Source: Owenia fusiformis (Eukaryota > Annelida > Polychaeta > Sabellida > Oweniidae). From it: a stretch of DNA of 64,000 nucleotides. Positions within the stretch are counted from its first letter, which is position 1. Each line of letters opens with the position of its first letter. The DNA lies in the NCBI GenBank assembly GCA_903813345.2, contig CAIIXF020000008.1:34744867-34808866 (forward strand), in the 5' to 3' direction. The notes under the pieces were generated by a model. The model did no database searches, was not told the origin of the DNA, and saw nothing but the letters and a program-made list of their open reading frames with translations. The position numbers and the translations under genes are program-made. Shown one piece after another: positions 1 to 10,200 of this stretch.

Positions 1-732
1 TCATTACCCCTGGGGTCATTTTTCCAAGAACCCAATGGTTTTCCTTTAAATTTGACTAGTTTTTCATTTACATCATGAAATCCACTGCCTGATGGTGACA
101 TTTTTCAGTATCGTGTCAAGAAATTGAGTATTTTATTGCATATTGCAATTTTTAGCCAAAATCACTGAACCGTGAACCAGAAAATTGGACAAATTTGGCC
201 CACTTTTTGGCAAAATCTTACTAAAATCATCACTTTTTCATACTTTATTCCATTCAACAACCTCCTGATTTGAAAAATGATGACAAATTTGATCAGTTTT
301 GACTCTGGCCTAGAGAATTGGGACTTTTGAGATATTTTTAGCTCGAATGTAGTCATTCAGAGTGAACAAATACATCAAAATTGACACTTAACTCACCAAT
401 TTCTGACTGCACCCCCGATATGTACCTTCTTTCTATACTGGAAACCATAAGATGGAAATTCAATCTTTATGATGAATAGCAACTCGTTGGCTTCCCCATT
501 TACGACAACAAATGACATTTAGGGGTCACTAAGGACAAAATTGTAGCCAAATATCGTCAAAATCAGTGGTTTTTGGGGTAAAAAGCGAAAACTGCTGATT
601 CAGCAAAAACATTAAATTTGTTCATGAAAATTCCCCTTTTTGCCTCCGTCCAAAATATGTTTCACACTAATAAACCTCAATTCTGGTCGATTCTGAGTAG
701 TTTTAAAAATTTTGGTCACTTTCACATGTGAC

Positions 733-737
733 TAATA
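733..737 (+). other. Empty MITE site in short unit 1
   Basis: The core end GTGACTAATA joins directly to GCCACATGG with a single TAATA and no insert. The unit is about 853 bp. Its flank carries the class B variants CCTCAATTCTGGTCG before and TTCATCACCCC after the joint. Confidence 0.9.
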
Positions 738-1585
738 GCCACATGGTTGGATGATTTCTGGCTTTAATTGCGTTTTTCCAATTTACTAGAGTTTTCAAGT
801 AGTTTTGTGCAGTTTAAGAATATTCTGACAGCAATTATGAAAAATATGGCTACTTCATCACCCCTGGGGTCATTTTTCCAAGAACCCAATGGTTTTCCTT
901 TAAATTTGACTAGTTTTTCATTTACATCATGAAATCCACTGCCTGATGGTGACATTTTTCAGTATCGTGTCAAGAATTGAGTATTTTATTGCATATTGCA
1001 ATTTTTAGCCAAAATCACTGAACCGTGAACCAGAAAATTGGACAAATTTGGCCCACTTTTTGGCAAAATCTTACTAAAATCATCACTTTTTCATACTTTA
1101 TTCCATTCAACAACCTCCTGATTTGAAAAATGATGACAAATTTGATCAGTTTTGACTCTGGCCTAGAGAATTGGGACTTTTGAGATATTTTTAGCTCGAA
1201 TGTAGTCATTCAGAGTGAACAAATACATCAAAATTGACACTTAACTCACCAATTTCTGACTGCACCCCCGATATGTACCTTCTTTCTATACTGGAAACCA
1301 TAAGATGGAAATTCAATCTTTATGATGAATAGCAACTCGTTGGCTTCCCATTTACGACAACAAATGACATTTAGGGGTCACTAAGGACAAAATTGTAGCC
1401 AAATATCGTCAAAATCAGTGGTTTTTGGGGTAAAAAGCGAAAACTGCTGATTCAGCAAAAACATTAAATTTGTTCATGAAAATTCCCCTTTTTGCCTCCG
1501 TCCAAAATATGTTTCACACTAATAAACTTCAATTCTGGGCGATTCTGAGTAGTTTTAAAAAATTTTGGTCACTTTCACATGTGAC

Positions 1586-1590
1586 TAATA
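1586..1590. repeat. TAATA target-site duplication, left copy
   Basis: TAATA immediately precedes the left TIR and recurs at 2056-2060 after the right TIR. In short units the same flanks meet across one TAATA, supporting an insertion that duplicated 5 bp (up to 7 bp if C and G on either side are included). Confidence 0.75.
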
Positions 1591-1616
1591 GGCAAAACTG
1601 CCCTAATTCACGTCAC
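1591..1616 (+). repeat. Left terminal inverted repeat of the MITE
   Basis: 26 bp, pairing imperfectly with 2032-2055. The shared blocks in order are GGC, AAAA, TGCCCTAAT and ACGTCAC. The blocks are separated by single-base or two-base gaps between the two ends. Confidence 0.85.
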
Positions 1617-1792
1617 CATACTAGTCAATGGGCAAAAGGGCAAACGCCTGACTTTTTATCTCGAGTTATGGATTTATGTGGCCTCACTGGCCTATCTGAG
1701 GTTCTAAAGCTATGTCTAAGCTACATCTTGACACTAAACTCAATAGGGGCCAATCATCTACTTTTTGAAATAATTGGTCAATTGTGACACTA

Positions 1793-1808
1793 CCCCCTCT
1801 CTCTGCAG
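1793..1808 (+). promoter_or_regulatory. Splice-acceptor-like tract in the MITE
   Basis: CCCCCTCTCTCTGCAG is a pyrimidine run ending in CAG. A second similar motif, TTTTTTCTATTCAG, lies at about 2013-2026. Both recur in nearly all MITE copies in the same orientation. This is a resemblance to 3' splice sites only; nothing in the window shows transcription. Confidence 0.25.
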
Positions 1809-2025
1809 ACACAAATTGAAATTCACAAAAATGAAGGCAAAATTAATACGCCACTTGACTCGAAATTTTCCTTCAGATAACCCAAATAAACGCATTTTCA
1901 GAAGAAATGGCATGTTGCCATTGCAAAAAGATTACAACTGTGCCTACATACTAGCTTACTGACTCGTCATGATCACAATTGTGTTGGGACTACATTTATT
2001 TTTGAATACTACTTTTTTCTATTCA

Positions 2026-2039
2026 GCGGAAGTGACGTA
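2026..2039 (+). promoter_or_regulatory. ETS/CRE-like motif at the MITE right end
   Basis: GCGGAAGTGACGTA joins an ETS-like core (GGAAGT) to a CRE-like half (TGACGT) and overlaps the start of the right TIR. ETS-CRE composites of this layout are known in animal promoters. The motif is present in all 43 MITE copies I can see. Function is inferred from the motif alone. Confidence 0.25.
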
Positions 2040-2055
2040 TTAGGGCATTTTGGCC
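2032..2055 (-). repeat. Right terminal inverted repeat of the MITE
   Basis: 24 bp ending TTTTGGCC. This is the end that forms both sides of the palindrome centre at 59465-59472. The opposite (left) TIR forms the outer edge of the whole array at 61266. Confidence 0.85.
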
Positions 2056-2918
2056 TAATAGCCACATGGTTGGATGATTTCTGGCTTTAAATTGCGTTTT
2101 TTCCAATTTACTAGAGTTTTTCAAGTAGTTTTGTGCAGTTTAAGAATATTCTGACAGCAATTATGAAAAATATGGCTACTTCATTACCCCTGGGGTCATT
2201 TTTCCAAGAACCCAATGGTTTTCCTTTAAATTTGACTAGTTTTTCATTTACATCATGAAATCCACTGCCTGATGGTGACATTTTTCAGTATCGTGTCAAG
2301 AAATTGAGTATTTTATTGCATATTGCGATTTTTAGCCAAAATCACTGAACCGTGAACCAGAAAATTGGACAAATTTGGCCCACTTTTTGGCAAAATCTTA
2401 CTAAAATCATCACTTTTTCATACTTTATTCCATTCAACAACCTCCTGATTTGAAAAATGATGACAAATTTGATCAGTTTTGACTCTGGCCTAGAGAATTG
2501 GGACTTTTGAGATATTTTTAGCTCGAATGTAGTCATTCAGAGTGAACAAATACATCAAAATTGACACTTAACTCACCAATTTCTGACTGCACCCCCGATA
2601 TGTACCTTCTTTCTATACTGGAAACCATAAGATGGAAATTCAATCTTTATGATGAATAGCAACTCGTTGGCTTCCCCATTTACGACAACAAATGACATTT
2701 AGGGGTCACTAAGGACAAAATTGTAGCCAAATATCGTCAAAATCAGTGGTTTTTGGGGTAAAAAGCGAAAACTGCTGATTCAGCAAAAACATTAAATTTG
2801 TTCATGAAAATTCCCCTTTTTGCCTCCGTCCAAAATATGTTTCACACTAATAAACTTCAATTCTGGTCGATTCTGAGTAGTTTTAAAAAATTTTGGTCAC
2901 TTTCACATGTGACTAATA
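2056..2918 (+). repeat. Representative satellite core (863 bp, without MITE)
   Basis: The stretch between two successive MITEs, shared by every unit, full or short. It begins TAATAGCCACATGG and ends TCACATGTGACTAATA. The two ends form a short imperfect inverted repeat (TAGCCACATG against TAGTCACATG), so the core may itself derive from an element with inverted ends; this is inference. It contains a 13-nt inverted repeat TGCTGATTCAGCA. A 64-codon minus-strand frame recurs in most class A copies but is cut by an in-frame stop in most or all class B copies, and I recognise no domain in it. I see no promoter, RNA gene or known transposon family in the core. Confidence 0.85.
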
Positions 2919-4239
2919 GGCAAAACTGCCCTAATTCACGTCACCATACTAGTCAATGGGCAAAAGGGCAAACGCCTGACTTTTTATCTCGAGTTATGGA
3001 TTTATGTGGCCTCACTGGCCTATCTGAGGTTCTAAAGCTATGTCTAAGCTACATCTTGACACTAAACTCGATAGGGGCCAATCATCTACTTTTTGAAATA
3101 ATTGGTCAATTGTGACACTACCCCCTCTCTCTGCAGACACAAATTGAAATTCACAAAAATGAAGGCAAAATTAATACGCCACTTGACTCGAAATTTTCCT
3201 TCAGATAACCCAAATAAACGCATTTTCAGAAGAAATGGCATGTTGCCATTGCAAAAAGATTACAACTGTGCCTACATACTAGCTTACTGACTCGTCATGA
3301 TCACAATTGTGTTGGGACTACATTTATTTTTGAATACTACTTTTTTCTATTCAGCGGAAGTGACGTATTAGGGCATTTTGGCCTAATAGCCACATGGTTG
3401 GATGATTTCTGGCTTTAAATTGCGTTTTTCCAATTTACTAGAGTTTTTCAAGTAGTTTTGTGCAGTTTAAGAATATTCTGACAGCAATTATGAAAAATAT
3501 GGCTACTTCATTACCCCTGGGGTCATTTTTCCAAGAACCCAATGGTTTTCCTTTAAATTTGACTAGTTTTTCATTTACATCATGAAATCCACTGCCTGAT
3601 GGTGACATTTTTCAGTATCGTGTCAAGAAATTGAGTATTTTATTGCATATTGCGATTTTTAGCCAAAATCACTGAACCGTGAACCAGAAAATTGGACAAA
3701 TTTGGCCCACTTTTTGGCAAAATCTTACTAAAATCATCACTTTTTCATACTTTATTCCATTCAACAACCTCCTGATTTGAAAAATGATGACAAATTTGAT
3801 CAGTTTTGACTCTGGCCTAGAGAATTGGGACTTTTGAGATATTTTTAGCTCGAATGTAGTCATTCAGAGTGAACAAATACATCAAAATTGACACTTAACT
3901 CACCAATTTCTGACTGCACCCCCGATATGTACCTTCTTTCTATACTGGAAACCATAAGATGGAAATTCAATCTTTATGATGAATAGCAACTCGTTGGCTT
4001 CCCCATTTACGACAACAAATGACATTTAGGGGTCACTAAGGACAAAATTGTAGCCAAATATCGTCAAAATCAGTGGTTTTTGGGTAAAAAGCGAAAACTG
4101 CTGATTCAGCAAAAACATTAAATTTGTTCATGAAAATTCCCCTTTTTGCCTCCGTCCAAAATATGTTTCACACTAATAAACCTCAATTCTGGTCGATTCT
4201 GAGTAGTTTTAAAAAATTTTGGTCACTTTCACATGTGAC

Positions 4240-4244
4240 TAATA
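4240..4244 (+). other. Empty MITE site in short unit 2
   Basis: Single TAATA between core end and core start. The flanking variants are class B on both sides. Several one-base losses occur within a few hundred bases (for example near 4083, 4375 and 4505). Confidence 0.9.
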
Positions 4245-7200
4245 GCCACATGGTTGGATGATTTCTGGCTTTAAATTGCGTTTTTCCAATTTACTAGAGT
4301 TTTTCAAGTAGTTTTGTGCAGTTTAAGAATATTCTGACAGCAATTATGAAAAATATGGCTACTTCATCACCCCTGGGTCATTTTTCCAAGAACCCAATGG
4401 TTTTCCTTTAAATTTGACTAGTTTTTCATTTACATCATGAAATCCACTGCCTGATGGTGACATTTTCAGTATCGTGTCAAGAAATTGAGTATTTTATTGC
4501 ATATTGCATTTTTAGCCAAAATCACTGAACCGTGAACCAGAAAATTGGACAAATTTGACCCACTTTTTGGCAAAATCTTACTAAAATCATCACTTTTTCA
4601 TACTTTATTCCATTCAACAACCTCCTGATTTGAAAAATGATGACAAATTTGATCAGTTTTGACTCTGGCCTAGAGAATTGGGACTTTTGAGATATTTTTA
4701 GCTCGAATGTAGTCATTCAGAGTGAACAAATACATCAAAATTGACACTTAACTCACCAATTTCTGACTGCACCCCCGATATGTACCTTCTTTCTATACTG
4801 GAAACCATAAGATGGGAAATTCAATCTTTATGATGAATAGCAACTCGTTGGCTTCCCCATTTACGACAACAAATGACATTTAGGGGTCACTAAGGACAAA
4901 ATTGTAGCCAAATATCGTCAAAATCAGTGGTTTTTGGGGTAAAAAGCGAAAACTGCTGATTCAGCAAAAACATTAAATTTGTTCATGAAAATTCCCCTTT
5001 TTGCCTCCGTCCAAATATGTTTCACACTAATAAACTCAATTCTGGGCGATTCTGAGTAGTTTTAAAAAATTTTGGTCACTTTCACATGTGACTAATAGGC
5101 AAAACTGCCCTAATTCACGTCACCATACTAGTCAATGGGCAAAAGGGCAAACGCCTGACTTTTTATCTCGAGTTATGGATTTATGTGGCCTCACTGGCCT
5201 ATCTGAGGTTCTAAAGCTATGTCTAAGCTACATCTTGACACTAAACTCAATAGGGGCCAATCATCTACTTTTTGAAATAATTGGTCAATTGTGACACTAC
5301 CCCCTCTCTCTGCAGACACAAATTGAAATTCACAAAAATGAAGGCAAAATTAATACGCCACTTGACTCGAAATTTTCCTTCAGATAACCCAAATAAACGC
5401 ATTTTCAGAAGAAATGGCATGTTGCCATTGCAAAAAGATTACAACTGTGCCTACATACTAGCTTACTGACTCGTCATGATCACAATTGTGTTGGGACTAC
5501 ATTTATTTTTGAATACTACTTTTTTCTATTCAGCGGAAGTGACGTATTAGGGCATTTTGGCCTAATAGCCACATGGTTGGATGATTTCTGGCTTTAAATT
5601 GCGTTTTTCCAATTTACTAGAGTTTTTCAAGTAGTTTTGTGCAGTTTAAGAATATTCTGACAGCAATTATGAAAAATATGGCTACTTCATTACCCCTGGG
5701 GTCATTTTTCCAAGAACCCAATGGTTTTCCTTTAAATTTGACTAGTTTTTCATTTACATCATGAAATCCACTGCCTGATGGTGACATTTTTCAGTATCGT
5801 GTCAAGAAATTGAGTATTTTATTGCATATTGCGATTTTTAGCCAAAATCACTGAACCGTGAACCAGAAAATTGGACAAATTTGACCCACTTTTTGGCAAA
5901 ATCTTACTAAAATCATCACTTTTTCATACTTTATTCCATTCAACAACCTCCTGATTTGAAAAATGATGACAAATTTGATCAGTTTTGACTCTGGCCTAGA
6001 GAATTGGGACTTTTGAGATATTTTTAGCTCGAATGTAGTCATTCAGAGTGAACAAATACATCAAAAATTGACACTTAACTCACCAATTTCTGACTGCACC
6101 CCCGATATGTACCTTCTTTCTATACTGGAAACCATAAGATGGAAAATTCAATCTTTATGATGAATAGCAACTCGTTGGCTTCCCCATTTACGACAACAAA
6201 TGACATTTAGGGGTCACTAAGGACAAAATTGTAGCCAAATATCGTCAAAATCAGTGGTTTTTGGGGTAAAAAGCGAAAACTGCTGATTCAGCAAAAACAT
6301 TAAATTTGTTCATGAAAATTCCCCTTTTTGCCTCCGTCCAAAATATGTTTCACACTAATAAACTTCAATTCTGGGCGATTCTGAGTAGTTTTAAAAAATT
6401 TTGGTCACTTTCACATGTGACTAATAGGCAAAACTGCCCTAATTCACGTCACCATACTAGTCAATGGGCAAAAGGGCAAACGCCTGACTTTTTATCTCGA
6501 GTTATGGATTTATGTGGCCTCACTGGCCTATCTGAGGTTCTAAAGCTATGTCTAAGCTACATCTTGACACTAAACTCAATAGGGGCCAATCATCTACTTT
6601 TTGAAATAATTGGTCAATTGTGACACTACCCCCTCTCTCTGCAGACACAAATTGAAATTCACAAAAATGAAGGCAAAATTAATACGCCACTTGACTCGAA
6701 ATTTTCCTTCAGATAACCCAAATAAACGCATTTTCAGAAGAAATGGCATGTTGCCATTGCAAAAAGATTACAACTGTGCCTACATACTAGCTTACTGACT
6801 CGTCATGATCACAATTGTGTTGGGACTACATTTATTTTTGAATACTACTTTTTTCTATTCAGCGGAAGTGACGTATTAGGGCATTTTGGCCTAATAGCCA
6901 CATGGTTGGATGATTTCTGGCTTTAAATTGCGTTTTTCCAATTTACTAGAGTTTTTCAAGTAGTTTTGTGCAGTTTAAGAATATTCTGACAGCAATTATG
7001 AAAAATATGGCTACTTCATTACCCCTGGGGTCATTTTTCCAAGAACCCAATGGTTTTCCTTTAAATTTGACTAGTTTTTCATTTACATCATGAAATCCAC
7101 TGCCTGATGGTGACATTTTTCAGTATCGTGTCAAGAAATTGAGTATTTTATTGCATATTGCGATTTTTAGCCAAAATCACTGAACCGTGAACCAGAAAAT

Positions 7201-10200
7201 TGGACAAATTTGGCCCACTTTTTGGCAAAATCTTACTAAAATCATCACTTTTTCATACTTTATTCCATTCAACAACCTCCTGATTTGAAAAATGATGACA
7301 AATTTGATCAGTTTTGACTCTGGCCTAGAGAATTGGGACTTTTGAGATATTTTTAGCTCGAATGTAGTCATTCAGAGTGAACAAATACATCAAAAATTGA
7401 CACTTAACTCACCAATTTCTGACTGCACCCCCGATATGTACCTTCTTTCTATACTGGAAACCATAAGATGGAAAATTCAATCTTTATGATGAATAGCAAC
7501 TCGTTGGCTTCCCCATTTACGACAACAAATGACATTTAGGGGTCACTAAGGACAAAATTGTAGCCAAATATCGTCAAAATCAGTGGTTTTTGGGGTAAAA
7601 AGCGAAAACTGCTGATTCAGCAAAAACATTAAATTTGTTCATGAAAATTCCCCTTTTTGCCTCCGTCCAAAATATGTTTCACACTAATAAACTTCAATTC
7701 TGGTCGATTCTGAGTAGTTTTAAAAATTTTGGTCACTTTCACATGTGACTAATAGGCAAAACTGCCCTAATTCACGTCACCATACTAGTCAATGGGCAAA
7801 AGGGCAAACGCCTGACTTTTTATCTCGAGTTATGGATTTATGTGGCCTCACTGGCCTATCTGAGGTTCTAAAGCTATGTCTAAGCTACATCTTGACACTA
7901 AACTCAATAGGGGCCAATCATCTACTTTTTGAAATAATTGGTCAATTGTGACACTACCCCCTCTCTCTGCAGACACAAATTGAAATTCACAAAAATGAAG
8001 GCAAAATTAATACGCCACTTGACTCGAAATTTTCCTTCAGATAACCCAAATAAACGCATTTTCAGAAGAAATGGCATGTTGCCATTGCAAAAAGATTACA
8101 ACTGTGCCTACATACTAGCTTACTGACTCGTCATGATCACAATTGTGTTGGGACTACATTTATTTTTGAATACTACTTTTTTCTATTCAGCGGAAGTGAC
8201 GTATTAGGGCATTTTGGCCTAATAGCCACATGGTTGGATGATTTCTGGCTTTAAATTGCGTTTTTCCAATTTACTAGAGTTTTTCAAGTAGTTTTGTGCA
8301 GTTTAAGAATATTCTGACAGCAATTATGAAAAATATGGCTACTTCATTACCCCTGGGGTCATTTTTCCAAGAACCCAATGGTTTTCCTTTAAATTTGACT
8401 AGTTTTTCATTTACATCATGAAATCCACTGCCTGATGGTGACATTTTTCAGTATCGTGTCAAGAAATTGAGTATTTTATTGCATATTGCGATTTTTAGCC
8501 AAAATCACTGAACCGTGAACCAGAAAATTGGACAAATTTGGCCCACTTTTTGGCAAAATCTTACTAAAATCATCACTTTTTCATACTTTATTCCATTCAA
8601 CAACCTCCTGATTTGAAAAATGATGACAAATTTGATCAGTTTTGACTCTGGCCTAGAGAATTGGGACTTTTGAGATATTTTTAGCTCGAATGTAGTCATT
8701 CAGAGTGAACAAATACATCAAAATTGACACTTAACTCACCAATTTCTGACTGCACCCCCGATATGTACCTTCTTTCTATACTGGAAACCATAAGATGGGA
8801 AATTCAATCTTTATGATGAATAGCAACTCGTTGGCTTCCCCATTTACGACAACAAATGACATTTAGGGGTCACTAAGGACAAAATTGTAGCCAAATATCG
8901 TCAAAATCAGTGGTTTTTGGGGTAAAAAGCGAAAACTGCTGATTCAGCAAAAACATTAAATTTGTTCATGAAAATTCCCCTTTTTGCCTCCGTCCAAAAT
9001 ATGTTTCACACTAATAAACCTCAATTCTGGGCGATTCTGAGTAGTTTTAAAAAATTTTGGTCACTTTCACATGTGACTAATAGGCAAAACTGCCCTAATT
9101 CACGTCACCATACTAGTCAATGGGCAAAAGGGCAAACGCCTGACTTTTTATCTCGAGTTATGGATTTATGTGGCCTCACTGGCCTATCTGAGGTTCTAAA
9201 GCTATGTCTAAGCTACATCTTGACACTAAACTCAATAGGGGCCAATCATCTACTTTTTGAAATAATTGGTCAATTGTGACACTACCCCCTCTCTCTGCAG
9301 ACACAAATTGAAATTCACAAAAATGAAGGCAAAATTAATACGCCACTTGACTCGAAATTTTCCTTCAGATAACCCAAATAAACGCATTTTCAGAAGAAAT
9401 GGCATGTTGCCATTGCAAAAAGATTACAACTGTGCCTACATACTAGCTTACTGACTCGTCATGATCACAATTGTGTTGGGACTACATTTATTTTTGAATA
9501 CTACTTTTTTCTATTCAGCGGAAGTGACGTATTAGGGCATTTTGGCCTAATAGCCACATGGTTGGATGATTTCTGGCTTTAAATTGCGTTTTTCCAATTT
9601 ACTAGAGTTTTTCAAGTAGTTTTGTGCAGTTTAAGAATATTCTGACAGCAATTATGAAAAATATGGCTACTTCATTACCCCTGGGGTCATTTTTCCAAGA
9701 ACCCAATGGTTTTCCTTTAAATTTGACTAGTTTTTCATTTACATCATGAAATCCACTGCCTGATGGTGACATTTTTCAGTATCGTGTCAAGAAATTGAGT
9801 ATTTTATTGCATATTGCGATTTTTAGCCAAAATCACTGAACCGTGAACCAGAAAATTGGACAAATTTGGCCCACTTTTTGGCAAAATCTTACTAAAATCA
9901 TCACTTTTTCATACTTTATTCCATTCAACAACCTCCTGATTTGAAAAATGATGACAAATTTGATCAGTTTTGACTCTGGCCTAGAGAATTGGGACTTTTG
10001 AGATATTTTTAGCTCGAATGTAGTCATTCAGAGTGAACAAATACATCAAAATTGACACTTAACTCACCAATTTCTGACTGCACCCCCGATATGTACCTTC
10101 TTTCTATACTGGAAACCATAAGATGGGAAATTCAATCTTTATGATGAATAGCAACTCGTTGGCTTCCCCATTTACGACAACAAATGACATTTAGGGGTCA

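Larger units (their letters stand above)
1591..2055 (+). mobile_element. Representative 465-bp MITE inside the satellite unit
   Basis: Left TIR 1591-1616 starts GGCAAAACTGCCC and ends CACGTCAC. Right TIR 2032-2055, read in reverse, starts GGCCAAAATGCCC and ends ACGTCAC. They align at 23 identical positions with three small gaps. TAATA flanks both sides (1586-1590 and 2056-2060); six empty sites in the array carry TAATA once, as expected for a target-site duplication. The shared flank can be stretched to CTAATAG (7 bp), so the true duplication is 5-7 bp. Internally there is a 7-bp stem hairpin (1906-1922) and a palindrome CACAATTGTG. No transposase is encoded, and TIR and duplication length do not let me assign a superfamily. 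Other forward copies begin at 2919, 5098, 6427, 7755, 9083, 10410, 11738, 13066, 15253, 16580, 17906, 20091, 22277, 23605, 24935, 26262, 27590, 28918, 30247, 31576, 32905, 34234, 35562, 36888, 38217, 39546, 40873, 42202, 43530, 44859, 46179, 47509, 48837, 50166, 51495, 52824, 55012, 56342, 57671 and 59000, each about 465 bp. Confidence 0.85.

Noticed and set aside
162-356. 64-codon minus-strand frame in the core
   Set aside because: Identity among copies follows from satellite homogenisation. Class B cores carry an in-frame stop (GAACTAG) and several units are frame-shifted. No domain is recognised.
1470-1787. 105-codon plus-strand frame recurring across the core/MITE joint
   Set aside because: It starts at a TTG, spans a transposon boundary, is broken by one-base run changes in many units, has no recognisable domain, and repeats only because the monomer repeats.
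1774-1962. 62-codon plus-strand frame inside the MITE
   Set aside because: It overlaps the previous frame, has no domain, and at least two class B units interrupt it by indels. A 465-bp element cannot encode a transposase.
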